Translations under genes and position numbers: made by a program | Assembly: GCA_021205305.1 (NCBI GenBank) | Contig: JAJPXU010000156.1 | Span: 17,926 to 80,626 of the forward strand | Source of the DNA: Lachnospiraceae bacterium | GTDB taxonomy: Bacteria > Bacillota > Clostridia > Lachnospirales > Lachnospiraceae | Direction: 5' to 3' | Length of the DNA stretch: 62,701 nt | Notes under the pieces: model-generated | What the model was told of the DNA's origin: nothing | Seen by the model: only the letters and a program-made list of their open reading frames with translations | The model's database searches: none | Part shown: one piece after another, positions 41,030-50,720 of the stretch | Layout of the letters: every line of letters starts with the position of its first letter | Position numbering within the stretch: the stretch's first letter is position 1

Positions 41030-41164
41030 TACAGGGGGTATTTGACTTTGCTGCTGCTTTGAACGGTTTAACAACATCTTGTGGCGCCCGAAATCCCTTT
41101 TGCGAAATCTTGAGAATGCAAGAAAATCCAATGCTTTCGGGTGTTTTTCGGGTCAAAAAAGCGG

Positions 41165-41193
41165 TTGATTTTAGCGAAAAATGTGGGTATAAT
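41165..41193 (+). promoter_or_regulatory. Promoter of xerD
   Basis: TTGATT (41165-41170), 17 bases, perfect TATAAT (41188-41193). It leaves a leader of about 180 bases in the 350-base gap; a hairpin near 41309-41325 (GGCGC ... GGCGC region) is the only other structure seen. Confidence 0.7.
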
Positions 41194-41380
41194 ACGCCTA
41201 CATCCGCTGATAATTGTTACAATTCTGATAAGGCCAGAGGGGGAATGACCGGGATTGCTCTTATGCGCAGGGACAGAGGGGACTAGCAGTTTACACTGTA
41301 TTCGTCCGGCGCACGGATCGCGCGTGGCGCTGTCTGATTTGCGGAAAGGGGAAATTCATGGAAGGTTGAGGATCTGGTTC

Positions 41381-42268
41381 ATGTGTCTGGAGTTACCGCA
41401 GTTTATTGATTATCTGAAAGAACAGAAGAATGCTTCTGAAAGTACCGTTGATTCCTATCAGAGAGATTTGAAAAAGCTGGATTGCTTTCTGGCTGACCAG
41501 GGCGTGGACGAGGTCGCAAGTGTGACCGCGACGACTCTGAATTCCTACATATTATATCTGGAAAAGCAGGGGATGTCTACCGCCACCGTTTCGCGGAATG
41601 TCTCCTCTATGAAAGCATTTTTTCATTATGTTTACCGCAGACATGAGATTTCGGACGACCCAACCGAGACGATTCGCGCACCGCATATTGAGAAAAAGAT
41701 GCCTGGAATTTTGAGCCAGGAGGAGACGGTACGCCTTCTGGAACAGCCATCCGGCGACACGCCGAAGGAACTGCGCGACCGCGCGATGCTGGAGCTGATG
41801 TATGCGACCGGTATGCGAGTGACGGAACTGATCCTGGTTCGTGCGGCAGATGTTCATCTTGGGCTGAATTATGTTATGTGCAGTGAGGGAGGCAAAGAGC
41901 GTGTGATCCCCTTTGGTGATACGGCAAAGCATGCGATCGAGCGCTATCTGAAAGAAGGCAGAGAGAGACTTCTGAAAGGAAAAGAAAGCGAGCTGCTGTT
42001 TGTCAACTGCTCCGGCAGCGATATGAGCCGTCAGGGCTTCTGGAAGATTGTGAAATACTACGCAGCGAAAGCGGGCATTACCTCAGACATTACACCGCAG
42101 ACCCTGCGGCATTCTTTTGCGGTTCATTTGCTCCAGAATGGAGCACCGTTAGAATCTGTACAGGCTATGCTTGGACACTCCGAACTGTCGACGACACAGG
42201 CAGCCTACGTGAATCTGGGCGTTGACAAGATGCAGCGTGTGTATCACGCCGCGCACCCGAGAGGGTGA
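41381..42268 (+). CDS. xerD: Tyrosine recombinase XerD
   Basis: Site-specific recombinase resolving chromosome dimers (295 residues). N-terminal SAM-like domain FIDYLKEQKNASESTVDSY; catalytic ATGMRVTEL (Arg), GGKERVIPF (Lys), TPQTLRHSFAVHLL (His, Arg), LGHSELSTTQ (His266) and Tyr276 in AAYVNLGVDKM. One residue more than in E. coli XerD separates the last His from Tyr. ATG 41381 lies after TTGAGGATC and gives the family length. Confidence 0.93.
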   Translation: MCLELPQFIDYLKEQKNASESTVDSYQRDLKKLDCFLADQGVDEVASVTATTLNSYILYLEKQGMSTATVSRNVSSMKAFFHYVYRRHEISDDPTETIRAPHIEKKMPGILSQEETVRLLEQPSGDTPKELRDRAMLELMYATGMRVTELILVRAADVHLGLNYVMCSEGGKERVIPFGDTAKHAIERYLKEGRERLLKGKESELLFVNCSGSDMSRQGFWKIVKYYAAKAGITSDITPQTLRHSFAVHLLQNGAPLESVQAMLGHSELSTTQAAYVNLGVDKMQRVYHAAHPRG

Positions 42269-42355
42269 GAATCCTGCGATATATAGTAAGATTCAGAACA
42301 GCAGGCCGCAGGTCGTCGTTGTTCTGAACTATTACAAAATAATAATGAAGGAAAA

Positions 42356-42392
42356 GGCCGAAAGCCCAGAATATGGGTTTTCGGTTTTTTTT
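42356..42392 (+). terminator. Intrinsic terminator of xerD
   Basis: CCGAAAGCCCA pairs with TGGGTTTTCGG around GAATA, followed by eight T. Confidence 0.9.
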
Positions 42393-42419
42393 ATCCAATT
42401 ATATCCATATTTGCAAGTC

Positions 42420-42448
42420 AATATTCCTGTTTTTCACGGAGATACTAA
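42420..42448 (+). promoter_or_regulatory. Possible sigma-E type promoter of cotJ
   Basis: AATATT (42420-42425), 15 bases, GATACTAA (42441-42448). This matches the mother-cell sigma-E pattern (KMATATT, 14-15 bases, CATACAHT) in its core positions. The cotJ operon of Bacillus is sigma-E controlled. Confidence 0.45.
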
Positions 42449-42504
42449 CATTTGTGAGGGCAGCCTCATATTCTGTAATGAACCTGTTTTAGAAAGGAGC
42501 TAAT

Positions 42505-42729
42505 ATGTCAGAGATGCAAAGTCAGAGCTGTGGATGTATGGACAGAGAAAATGTCATGGTTGACAACGTTTATTATCATTTGACAGAAGCGGATGCGCCG
42601 CTTGCGATGAGCTATGTGCCATATCAGCAATGGGAGACACTCTATGAGCCTTGCACTGCGCTGAAAGTCGGTACGGTTTTTGAAAGCCTTTGCAAACCAT
42701 TCTGCGGAAAAGGAGGGAAGCACTGGTGA
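42505..42729 (+). CDS. cotJA: Spore coat protein CotJA
   Basis: 74-residue spore coat-associated protein. The CotJA core reads PLAMSYVPYQQWETLYEP, then ALKVGTVFESLCKPFCGK. Extra cysteines (SCGC near the start, CKPFC) are present. Ribosome site AGAAAGGAGCTAAT. Its TGA overlaps the next gene's GTG (GTGA), so translation is coupled. Made in the mother cell and assembled with CotJB and CotJC. Confidence 0.9.
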   Translation: MSEMQSQSCGCMDRENVMVDNVYYHLTEADAPLAMSYVPYQQWETLYEPCTALKVGTVFESLCKPFCGKGGKHW

Positions 42730-43235
42730 ACAGAGAAGGAAATATGTACGGAAACGGAAGAACAATGCGCGGTATGATGGGGAATCGCCCGGGCATGAAT
42801 ACGCAGGACGGCCGTATGCGTACGGTGAACGACCGTTCGCGCACATCGGATGGCTGTGGATGCATGGCAGAAGAACGCAATCGCGCAGAGGAGAGTTATG
42901 CGTTTGCTGAGGAAAGCTGTGTATGCACAGCGGCGGATGGATATACGCGTGAAATCGATATTTCCGACATTCCGACCGGCACTTGCGGGCAGCTTTTACA
43001 GTATCTGGATGAAGTAAGCTTCTGTGCTTATGATCTGATGCTGTACCTGGATACACATCCAAAGGATGAGAACGCCCGGCAGGCTTTCCATGAATACAAC
43101 CATAAGCGGAAGCGCGCGCTCCATCTTTATGAGGAAAAATACGGACCGATGCGCTACGGACAGGGTGGCCCGGGAGCACCTTACAGTGCGAAGTGGGTCA
43201 ATCAGGCATGGCCGTGGGAAGGAGGCGAAAAATAA
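42726..43235 (+). CDS. cotJB: Spore coat protein CotJB, N-terminally extended
   Basis: CotJB core occupies the C-terminal half: QLLQYLDEVSFCAYDLMLYL, DTHPKDENARQAF, YEEKYGPMRYG and the end WVNQAWPWEGG. Normal CotJB is about 90 residues; here 169, with an Asn/Gly/Arg-Met-rich N-terminal segment containing GCGC and SCVC cysteine pairs. The GTG at 42726, eight bases after AGGAGGG, is the start; ATG 42744 is also possible. Downstream cotJC follows immediately. Confidence 0.88.
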   Translation: MNREGNMYGNGRTMRGMMGNRPGMNTQDGRMRTVNDRSRTSDGCGCMAEERNRAEESYAFAEESCVCTAADGYTREIDISDIPTGTCGQLLQYLDEVSFCAYDLMLYLDTHPKDENARQAFHEYNHKRKRALHLYEEKYGPMRYGQGGPGAPYSAKWVNQAWPWEGGEK

Positions 43236-43865
43236 ATGTGGTATTATGAGAAGAGATTAGAGTATCCGGTAAAGATCAAAACGCCGAACGCAAAACTGGC
43301 GCAGGTCATCCTGAGTCAATACGGAGGTCCGGACGGAGAAATGGGCGCTTCCATGCGCTATCTGTCACAGCGCTACACTTCGCCAAACGGCACTGTGTCC
43401 GCGATACTCACTGACGTCGGGACGGAAGAACTGGCTCATCTGGAGATCGTGGCGACGATTGTCCATCAGCTGACCCGCGGACTTTCACCGGAGGAAATTG
43501 AAAAAGAAGGATTCGCTCCGTATTACGCGGACCATACGACTGGTGTGTGGCCGCAGGCCGCGGGCGGAGCTCCGTTCTGTGCGACGGAATTTCAGTCGAC
43601 GGGCGATCCGCTCACAGATCTGTCGGAGGACCTGGCTGCGGAAATGAAAGCCCGCACCACGTACGACAATATTCTTCGCCTGGTAAAGGATCCGGATGTG
43701 GTTGACCCGATTCGCTTCCTGCGTGCCCGTGAGGTCGTGCACTTCCAGCGCTTTGGTGAAGCAATGCGCAGTGTTCAGGATCAGCTGGACGCGAGAAACT
43801 TCTATGCGTTCAATCCCAGCTTTGACGCGCCGATTACCTGTTTGGCGCCGGAGAATAATTCATAA
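43236..43865 (+). CDS. cotJC: Spore coat protein CotJC (manganese-catalase fold)
   Basis: 209-residue di-metal ferritin-like protein of the spore coat. Metal-ligand helices: GEMGASMRYLSQRY, DVGTEELAHLEIV, EDLAAEMKARTTYD and REVVHFQRFGEAM. Its start ATG adjoins the cotJB stop (about one base apart) with GGAGGCGAAAAATAA upstream. Likely protects or cross-links the spore surface. Confidence 0.92.
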   Translation: MWYYEKRLEYPVKIKTPNAKLAQVILSQYGGPDGEMGASMRYLSQRYTSPNGTVSAILTDVGTEELAHLEIVATIVHQLTRGLSPEEIEKEGFAPYYADHTTGVWPQAAGGAPFCATEFQSTGDPLTDLSEDLAAEMKARTTYDNILRLVKDPDVVDPIRFLRAREVVHFQRFGEAMRSVQDQLDARNFYAFNPSFDAPITCLAPENNS

Positions 43866-43883
43866 GAAATTCTCCCAAACCAC

Positions 43884-43912
43884 TGGAAAAACAGTGCGGG
43901 ATATGTTATGAT
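43884..43912 (+). promoter_or_regulatory. Promoter of ftsW
   Basis: TGGAAA (43884-43889), 17 bases, TATGAT (43907-43912) with an extended TGT in front. Confidence 0.5.
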
Positions 43913-43934
43913 AGCCGCATTGTGAAGCATGTTC

Positions 43935-43970
43935 GTCCTCAGGCGCTGTACAGGAATGGCGTCTGAGGAC
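43935..43970 (+). promoter_or_regulatory. Leader hairpin before ftsW
   Basis: GTCCTCAGGCG (43935-43945) pairs with CGTCTGAGGAC (43960-43970), with one G-T pair. It would be at the very start of the transcript and may stabilise it. Confidence 0.5.
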
Positions 43971-44058
43971 AGCCGGAAATGAATGGATTATTTGCTTGCA
44001 GCTGTGAGAGTGTCTAACAGTGTTGTTAGCTTTTTAAGGGGATTCGAGGGGATATTTT

Positions 44059-45270
44059 ATGGCGGTAAGATCGGGAAACTTGCGCCCTGTGCAAAAGAAA
44101 AGAACCGTTTCCAGGCAGAAGAAGCATTTCTTTGTGAGCAGATCGGCGGACTCGGAGCGGGATTATTATGATTACAATCTGCTCGCGGTAGTGATTTTGC
44201 TGACCTGCTTCGGACTGATTATGCTGTACAGTTCCAGCGCTTATGAGGCGATTGTGGAGAATAACGATGATATGGTCTATTTTCGCAAGCAGGCGATCAT
44301 CAGCGCGGCGGCGCTTGTCTGCGCCCTGATCGGTTCTCAGATTGATTATCATCGGCTGGCGGATTTCGCACTGCCGCTTTATGGAGTGTCGACGGTGCTG
44401 CTGATCATTACAAAATACGTTGGCATAGAGGTGAATGGCGCACGGCGTTGGCTGGGGACAAGCTCTTTCTCCTTTCAGCCGGCGGAGATTGCTAAGCTCG
44501 CGGTGATTTTGCTGCTTCCAACCATGATTTCGAAGATGGGGTATAAGTTCCGCGGATGGAAGCCTGTGCTGATCATCGGTTCTTTCGGCCTGGTTTCTAC
44601 GTTCTGTACGTATTATTTTACGGACAACCTGAGCACAGCGATTATTATTATGGGGATCACGGTCGCGCTGATTTTCATCGCGCATCCGAAGACGGTTCCG
44701 TTTGTGATCGCCGCTCTCGTCGGTACGGTATTGATTGCGGTCCTTGTGATATGGATCATCACAGGGGATGTCAGCGGCGGATTCCGTATTACACGTATCC
44801 AGGTCTGGCTGCACCCGGAGGATTATGCGAGCGGCAGCGGCTATCAGATCTTGCAGGCGCTCTATGCCATCGGCAGCGGAGGCTTTTTCGGAAAAGGACT
44901 GGGAAACAGCACCCAGAAGCTCGGCTCACTGCCGGAGGCGCAGAATGATATGATTTTCTCGATTATCTGTGAGGAGCTGGGGTTGTTCGGCGCCGCACTG
45001 GTGATGCTGCTGTTTGTATTTCTGCTGTACCGGCTGGTGGTTATCGCGCAGAACGCGCCGGATCTGCTTGGTTCGCTGATTGTGTGCGGGATTTTTGTAC
45101 ATATTGCGCTGCAGGTCATTTTGAATATTGCGGTCGTGACGAAGCTGATTCCGACGACGGGTATTACCCTGCCTTTCATCAGCTACGGAGGCACGTCCAT
45201 CCTGTTCCTGATGGCAGAGATGGGCCTGGCGCTTGGCGTGTCACGCCAGATAAAGTTTAAAGGGGAATAA
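44059..45270 (+). CDS. ftsW: FtsW/RodA/SpoVE family peptidoglycan polymerase
   Basis: SEDS-family glycosyltransferase of 403 residues with ten membrane helices and a basic N-terminus. Key segments are GARRWLGTSSFSFQPAEIAK, HPEDYASGSGYQILQALYAI, NDMIFSIICEELGLFGA and the C-terminal TGITLPFISYGGTS. FtsW (division) and SpoVE (sporulation) cannot be told apart from sequence alone; no dcw genes are near. ATG 44059 after GAGGGGATATTTT. Confidence 0.88.
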   Translation: MAVRSGNLRPVQKKRTVSRQKKHFFVSRSADSERDYYDYNLLAVVILLTCFGLIMLYSSSAYEAIVENNDDMVYFRKQAIISAAALVCALIGSQIDYHRLADFALPLYGVSTVLLIITKYVGIEVNGARRWLGTSSFSFQPAEIAKLAVILLLPTMISKMGYKFRGWKPVLIIGSFGLVSTFCTYYFTDNLSTAIIIMGITVALIFIAHPKTVPFVIAALVGTVLIAVLVIWIITGDVSGGFRITRIQVWLHPEDYASGSGYQILQALYAIGSGGFFGKGLGNSTQKLGSLPEAQNDMIFSIICEELGLFGAALVMLLFVFLLYRLVVIAQNAPDLLGSLIVCGIFVHIALQVILNIAVVTKLIPTTGITLPFISYGGTSILFLMAEMGLALGVSRQIKFKGE

Positions 45271-45317
45271 CCTTTTCAATAAGGAGATTATAAAGGAACT
45301 GGAAAGAGGAGAATATT

Positions 45318-46784
45318 ATGGGAAATGTAAAAACACGTTTTGCACCAAGTCCAACCGGGCGGATGCATGTAGGCAATTTAAGAACGGCGCTTTACGCGTA
45401 TCTGATCGCGAAGCATGAGAATGGTACTTTTATGCTGCGCATCGAGGACACGGATCAGGAGCGTTTGGTGGAAGGTGCGGTGGATATTATCAACCGCACA
45501 CTGGAGAAGACCGGGCTGGTACACGATGAGGGGCCGGATAAGGACGGCGGCGTCGGTCCGTATGTCCAGAGTGAGCGCCAGAAGGCGGGTATTTATATGA
45601 AATACGCCAAAGAACTGGTAGAAAAAGGCGAAGCGTATTACTGCTTCTGCACGAAAGAGCGTCTGGAGTCTCTGAAACAGGTGGTCGCGGGCAAAGAGAT
45701 CTCGGTTTACGACAAGCACTGCCTGCATCTGTCGAAGGAAGAAATCGAAGAGAAGCTCGCTTCCGGCATCCCTTGGGTCATCCGCCAGAATGTGCCGCGG
45801 GAGGGGACGACGAAGTTTGAGGATGAGATTTACGGGACGATCGAGGTTCCAAATGAAGAACTCGATGACATGATCCTGATTAAGTCGGATGGATTTCCGA
45901 CGTACAATTTCGCGAATGTAGTGGACGACCATCTGATGGGCATCACGCATGTGGTGCGCGGCAATGAGTATCTTTCTTCCGCCCCCAAATACAACCGGCT
46001 TTACGAGGCTTTTGGCTGGGAGGTGCCGGTGTATGTACACTGCCCGCTGATCACGGATGCGGAGCACAAAAAGCTCAGCAAGCGCTCCGGCCATTCTTCG
46101 TTTGAGGATCTGCTGGATCAGGGGTTTGTATCTGAGGCGATTATCAATTATGTTGCCCTGCTCGGCTGGTGTCCGGAGGACAACCGCGAGATTTTTTCCC
46201 TGCCGGAGCTGGTGGAGGCGTTTGATTATCACCATATGAGCAAGTCGCCGGCGGTGTTTGATATGCAGAAGCTCCGTTGGATGAATGGGGAATATCTGAA
46301 AGCGATGGATGAGGACGTATTCTATGAGGCAGCGCTTCCTTATCTGAAGCAGGCGCTGACCAGAGATGTGGATCTTCATAAAATCGCGGCGATGGTAAAG
46401 ACCAGGATTGAGGTTTACCCGGATATCCCGGCAATGGTGGATTTCTTCGAAAAAGTGCCAGAGTATGACGTCGCCCTGTATACCAATAAAAAATCAAAAT
46501 CAACCGATGCGACCAGCCTGGAGGTATTGAAGGATTTGCTTCCGCGTCTGGAAGTTCAGGAGGATTTTAGCAACGACGCACTCTTTGCCCTGCTCAAAAC
46601 TTATGTGGAAGAGAAGGGCTGTAAGGTGAATTTTGTGATGTGGCCAGTCCGCATCGCCGTTTCAGGGAAAGCCATGACGCCGGCCGGTGCGACCGAGATC
46701 ATGGATGTCCTGGGAAAAGAAGAGTCGATCGCGCGGATCCGCGCGGCAATCAAAAAGCTGGAGGACTCACATGGCATTCAGTGA
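45318..46784 (+). CDS. gltX: Glutamyl-tRNA synthetase
   Basis: Class I synthetase (488 residues). HIGH-type motif is [24 protein letters not shown]-type motif is KKLSKRSGH. Anticodon-binding C-terminal domain follows. In clostridia this enzyme usually also charges tRNA-Gln for the amidotransferase route; not decidable here. Its end overlaps the helicase start by 14 bases. Confidence 0.95.
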   Translation: MGNVKTRFAPSPTGRMHVGNLRTALYAYLIAKHENGTFMLRIEDTDQERLVEGAVDIINRTLEKTGLVHDEGPDKDGGVGPYVQSERQKAGIYMKYAKELVEKGEAYYCFCTKERLESLKQVVAGKEISVYDKHCLHLSKEEIEEKLASGIPWVIRQNVPREGTTKFEDEIYGTIEVPNEELDDMILIKSDGFPTYNFANVVDDHLMGITHVVRGNEYLSSAPKYNRLYEAFGWEVPVYVHCPLITDAEHKKLSKRSGHSSFEDLLDQGFVSEAIINYVALLGWCPEDNREIFSLPELVEAFDYHHMSKSPAVFDMQKLRWMNGEYLKAMDEDVFYEAALPYLKQALTRDVDLHKIAAMVKTRIEVYPDIPAMVDFFEKVPEYDVALYTNKKSKSTDATSLEVLKDLLPRLEVQEDFSNDALFALLKTYVEEKGCKVNFVMWPVRIAVSGKAMTPAGATEIMDVLGKEESIARIRAAIKKLEDSHGIQ

Positions 46785-48819
46785 GGCTCAGGAAAGGGCG
46801 ATCGCCCACAAAGACGGTCCGGCCATGGTATTGGCCGGGCCGGGTTCCGGAAAAACCCTTGTCATTACACAGAGAACAAAATATCTGATTGATACTTATC
46901 AGGTGAATCCACGGGAAATCCTTGTTATTACGTTTACGAAAGCTGCCGCTCAGGAAATGCAGGGGCGGTTTCAAACCATCTGCGGCCGCGGCGGTGTGAC
47001 GTTTGGCACGTTTCACGCGGTCTTTTTTGGTATTTTAAAACACGCATACCACTACACTGCCGCGAATGTGATGAGCGAGGATACCAGGATCAAAATGATT
47101 CGGGAAATTTACGCACAGTGCAGTATGTCTTTCACGCAGACAGCCCAGGGATCATCGGAAACCATTGTCCGGGGCTCCGGATACCGACCGGACGCTTTGC
47201 GTGACGGCAGCACTCCACAGGGTGCGGTTCGCCCGGAAATGCTGAATTCCTCAAATACGGAGATGGAGGCGGATACGATTTCCGGAATCGCCGCGGAAAT
47301 CAGTGCGGTAAAAAATGAGCATGTTTCGCTGGAGCATTATTATGCCCGTTCCTGCTCGGAAGATGTTTTCCGTGACGTTTACCGTTGTTATGAAGAGACG
47401 CATCGGCAGCAGCGCCTGCTTGATTTTGACGATATGCTTACTTACACCTGGGAGCTTCTCACTCAGAGGAAAGACATTTTGCATGCCTGGCAGGAGCGCT
47501 GGCATTACATTCTGGTGGACGAATTTCAGGACATCAATCTGCTTCAGTATGAGATTCTGCGGCTTCTGGCCGCCCCGCGAAACAATCTTTTCATCGTCGG
47601 GGATGATGATCAGTCCATCTACCGCTTCCGCGGCGCGAAGCCGGAGATCATGCTGAATTTTCCCAAAGACTATCCGCAGGCAGAGACCATTCTTCTGGAC
47701 AAAAACTTTCGCTCCACCGGAAAAGTAGTGGACGGGGCTTTAAGGGTCATTGAAGAAAACAGTCATCGTTTTTCCAAAAAGATTCGCTATGTACGTCCAG
47801 AGGGAGTTCCCATTGATATCCGTGAATTTCAGGATCCGGATCATGAGAGTCTGTATCTGGTGCAGCAGATCCGGAAACGGGCGGAAGAGGAACAGGTGCC
47901 TTATCAGGATATGGCGATCCTGGTGCGCACCAACCAGGGTGCCGGTCCGATCGCGGAACGGCTGACCGAATTTAATATTCCGTTTTTGATGCGGGAAACT
48001 CTGCCGAGTGTATATGAGCATTGGATCGCGAAGGATTTATTTGCCTACCTTCACCTCGCGTATGAGGGGCTGGACCGGACGGAGTTTCTGCGGGTCATGA
48101 ACCATCCCAAGCGTTATATCAGCCGCGACGCGGTGACTGCGGCGACTGCGCGTACTCCGCGGGCGGCATCCTTCTCCCGGCAGGAAATGGTTCCTTCCCG
48201 GACGATGACAGCTCCTTCACAGGCGGCAGATTCTCAGAAAAAAATTTCGTTTGAATTGCTCCGGGAGTATTACCGCGGGAAAGACTGGATGGAGGATTAT
48301 CTGGTTAATTTTGAGGCGGATTTGAAGCTTTTGCCGAATCTGAAGCCCTACGCCGCGATTAATTACATCCGATATGGGATGCAGTATGAGAAATATTTAC
48401 GTGAATACGCGACGCATCGCCGGATGAAACCGGAAGAACTCATCGAGATTCTGGATGAGATACAGCAGGGGGCAAAGCCCTATGAGACCGTCTCGGAATG
48501 GTATTCCCATATAGAAGCGTATAAGACAGCCCTCGAGGAAAATCGCAGAAAAGCGCAAAAAAGCGGCGCGGAGGCGATCACGATTGCCACGCTCCATGCC
48601 TCGAAGGGCCTGGAATTTTCAGAGGTATTTCTGCCGGATGTGAATGAGGGAATTCTGCCGCACCACCGTGCGTCTCTGGAAGCGGATTTCGAAGAGGAGC
48701 GCCGACTCTTCTATGTCGGTATGACACGGGCGAAAGACCGGCTGCATATCTTTTATACGAAAGAGCGGTATGGAAAAAAACAGGAGCCGTCCGGATTTCT
48801 GGATGTGTTTTTATCTTGA
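46771..48819 (+). CDS. UvrD/PcrA-type superfamily 1 DNA helicase
   Basis: ATP-dependent 3'-5' helicase of 682 residues. Motif [15 protein letters not shown], Ia [61 protein letters not shown] and [17 protein letters not shown] are all intact. An extra insert of about 70 residues (about 115-190, Ser/Gly rich) and another after YISRDAV are present. It starts inside gltX at 46771. Shorter than PcrA and lacking its C-terminal tail, so an UvrD-like paralogue. Confidence 0.9.
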   Translation: MAFSEAQERAIAHKDGPAMVLAGPGSGKTLVITQRTKYLIDTYQVNPREILVITFTKAAAQEMQGRFQTICGRGGVTFGTFHAVFFGILKHAYHYTAANVMSEDTRIKMIREIYAQCSMSFTQTAQGSSETIVRGSGYRPDALRDGSTPQGAVRPEMLNSSNTEMEADTISGIAAEISAVKNEHVSLEHYYARSCSEDVFRDVYRCYEETHRQQRLLDFDDMLTYTWELLTQRKDILHAWQERWHYILVDEFQDINLLQYEILRLLAAPRNNLFIVGDDDQSIYRFRGAKPEIMLNFPKDYPQAETILLDKNFRSTGKVVDGALRVIEENSHRFSKKIRYVRPEGVPIDIREFQDPDHESLYLVQQIRKRAEEEQVPYQDMAILVRTNQGAGPIAERLTEFNIPFLMRETLPSVYEHWIAKDLFAYLHLAYEGLDRTEFLRVMNHPKRYISRDAVTAATARTPRAASFSRQEMVPSRTMTAPSQAADSQKKISFELLREYYRGKDWMEDYLVNFEADLKLLPNLKPYAAINYIRYGMQYEKYLREYATHRRMKPEELIEILDEIQQGAKPYETVSEWYSHIEAYKTALEENRRKAQKSGAEAITIATLHASKGLEFSEVFLPDVNEGILPHHRASLEADFEEERRLFYVGMTRAKDRLHIFYTKERYGKKQEPSGFLDVFLS

Positions 48820-48837
48820 AAAAACAAGAACCTATGC

Positions 48838-48864
48838 TACCTCGATGCCTGCATCGGGGTATTT
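48838..48864 (+). terminator. Terminator of the gltX-helicase operon
   Basis: TACCTCGATGC (48838-48848) pairs with GCATCGGGGTA (48851-48861) including one T-G pair, then TTTC. T-run short. Confidence 0.6.
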
Positions 48865-48945
48865 CATTATGTCTGTAAGATTACATGGATGCCATGTGTT
48901 CTGGAATCGGTGTAAACGGTGAAATAAGTAAATTTATATCTTAAG

Positions 48946-48974
48946 TGGCACAACTGGTAAGATTCGAACGCACG
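48946..48974 (-). other. tRNA 3'-end-like fragment
   Basis: The minus strand reads CGTGCGTTCGAATC, then CTTACCAGTTGTGCCA: a T-loop-like TTCGAAT with an imperfect stem and a GTGCCA end. No 5' half of a tRNA is present. It may be a decayed tRNA or an integration scar at the edge of the exopolysaccharide island. Confidence 0.25.
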
Positions 48975-48981
48975 AATAATT

Positions 48982-49010
48982 GTTTCAAATACGGGAATAT
49001 ATGATATAAT
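48982..49010 (+). promoter_or_regulatory. Extended -10 promoter of the exopolysaccharide module
   Basis: TGATATAAT: perfect TATAAT (49005-49010) with an extended TG. The -35 (GTTTCA, 48982-48987) is poor. The leader is about 60 bases. Confidence 0.55.
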
Positions 49011-49075
49011 ACAAAGGATTGGGTATTGTTTCCCTTTGATTTATTGAGTGAAAAACAGACGTTGGGAGTTTTTTT

Positions 49076-49825
49076 ATGGAAGATTTGCAGAAAGAGGAAT
49101 CGCAGAACGCGGTATATAATGCGGCAGGGGGGGTTCTGCCACAGGAAAATGACGTGATTGAGATCGACTTAAAAGAGTTGTTTTTCATGCTTCTGGGTAA
49201 CTGGAAAGCGATTTTTCTTACACTCCTGGTGGGTATGGCGGTAGCCGGCGCTGTTCATACTTTTTTTGTTACGCCATCCTATGAGGCACAGGCAATCATT
49301 TACATAACAAATACAGATTCTATGATATCCTTATCAGATTTGCAGTTGAGTGATGCATTGACAGAAGACTATGGCATTATTATTGAGAGCCGTCCGGTAT
49401 TGAATCAGGTGATTGAAGAACTCGGACTGGATATGACTTACAAAGATCTCGAGAAATTGGTTACTGTAAACAACCCGGATTCGACGCATATGGTTGAGAT
49501 CACTGTTACATCCGATGACATTGAGATGAGCCGGAATATTGTTAATTCATTGCTGAATATCAGTATTGAACAGATTTATCAGGTCATTGGTTCCGGTGAA
49601 CCGACGGTTGTGGAGTATTCGGAGGCAGAGGCTGTAGAGGATGTGACGCCGAGTCTGTTCCGATATATGGCAATTGGCGGGCTTCTGGGAATTGTTCTGG
49701 CCTGTATGGTTCTGGTGGTACATATGCTTCTGAATACAAAGTTTGAGTCGGAAGAAGATATAGAAAAATACCTGGGAGTACCGATGCTGGCGGCTGTACC
49801 TTATTTCAAATCACATAATGATTAG
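49076..49825 (+). CDS. Polysaccharide co-polymerase / chain-length regulator (Wzz, CpsC type)
   Basis: 249-residue membrane protein: cytoplasmic IEIDLKELFFMLLGNWKAIF, a first helix (about residues 42-63), the extracellular Wzz domain with SYEAQAIIYITN, and a second helix near residues 197-220, followed by a short tail ending KSHND. In Firmicutes this partner activates the tyrosine kinase encoded next. Ribosome site TTGGGAGTTTTTTT. The start of an AT-richer module. Confidence 0.88.
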   Translation: MEDLQKEESQNAVYNAAGGVLPQENDVIEIDLKELFFMLLGNWKAIFLTLLVGMAVAGAVHTFFVTPSYEAQAIIYITNTDSMISLSDLQLSDALTEDYGIIIESRPVLNQVIEELGLDMTYKDLEKLVTVNNPDSTHMVEITVTSDDIEMSRNIVNSLLNISIEQIYQVIGSGEPTVVEYSEAEAVEDVTPSLFRYMAIGGLLGIVLACMVLVVHMLLNTKFESEEDIEKYLGVPMLAAVPYFKSHND

Positions 49826-49887
49826 TATTGAACCGAGCATTTTTGTTGAGACACCGGGAAGTTAATGGGAAAGGAAAGCTCATTTAG

Positions 49888-50682
49888 ATGAAACAGAATC
49901 AGCAGTATTACAGAGATATGGCTAAAGTGGAAAATGTGGTAATCCCGGATGCAGAAAAGCTCCCATATCTGGCAAGAGAAGCAATTAACATTCTTCGGGG
50001 AAACATTCAGCTGAGCGGATATGATTTAAAGACAATAGCGATTACCAGCACTTACGCGAATGAGGGGAAATCCAGTATTTCCTTCTGGCTCGCAAAAAGT
50101 ATGGCTTCTTTGAAAAAAAAGACTTTATATCTGGATTGTGATATTCGAAATTCTATTACAGTGAGCAGATATAATATTCAGCAGAAATTGATCGGGTTAA
50201 GCGAGTTCCTCTGTGGTCAGGCTGCTTTGCTTGATGTTATTTACCGGACCGATGATGAATATTTTGATATGATTTTTACTGGAGCACTGGCGCCGAATCC
50301 GAGTGAGCTGCTTTCAAGTCGGCTTTTTGGCAAGATGATGGACTATCTGAGAGGAAAGTATGATTATGTGATTGTGGATGTACCGCCGTTGCTTCCTGTC
50401 ATTGATGGAACTCTTGTTGCAAAACAGTGTGATGGGACGATAATGGTAGTAGAATGCAGCGAGACAGATCGAAATGAAGCAATTAAAGCCAAGAGACAGT
50501 TAGAATATGCCGGGATTCATGTCCTGGGCGCTGTTCTGAACAAAGTTGGCGCAAAAGGCCATCATTACGGATATGGCTATGGAAAGTACGGTTACGGAAG
50601 ATATGGAAAGTACGGGAAGTACGGTTACGGGTATGGATATGGGAAATATGGGAAGGATTTGGACGAAGACTCGGATGAATGA
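49888..50682 (+). CDS. Bacterial tyrosine kinase (CpsD/CapB type) with long Tyr tail
   Basis: BY-kinase of 264 residues that autophosphorylates to control polysaccharide export. Walker A ITSTYANEGKSS (Lys61), Walker A' TLYLDCDIRN (Asp83, Asp85) and Walker B DYVIVDVPPLLP are intact. The C-terminus has 12 tyrosines spaced by Gly, Gly-Lys or Gly-Arg over 30 residues (from HHYGYGYGKYGYG), more than the usual four or so. It lacks the N-terminal membrane part, supplied by the previous gene. Ribosome site GGGAAAGGAAAGC. Confidence 0.93.
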   Translation: MKQNQQYYRDMAKVENVVIPDAEKLPYLAREAINILRGNIQLSGYDLKTIAITSTYANEGKSSISFWLAKSMASLKKKTLYLDCDIRNSITVSRYNIQQKLIGLSEFLCGQAALLDVIYRTDDEYFDMIFTGALAPNPSELLSSRLFGKMMDYLRGKYDYVIVDVPPLLPVIDGTLVAKQCDGTIMVVECSETDRNEAIKAKRQLEYAGIHVLGAVLNKVGAKGHHYGYGYGKYGYGRYGKYGKYGYGYGYGKYGKDLDEDSDE

Positions 50683-50720
50683 TTCATTTTTCCGGATTCT
50701 GTTTGCCGGAAGGAATTGAG

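Noticed and set aside
41244-41286. 13-codon upstream frame before xerD
   Set aside because: The purine tract is only one or two bases from the ATG and the peptide has no feature; not supported.
48841-48940. Additional gene between the helicase and the exopolysaccharide module
   Set aside because: All frames are short and no ribosome site is seen; only a terminator is supported.
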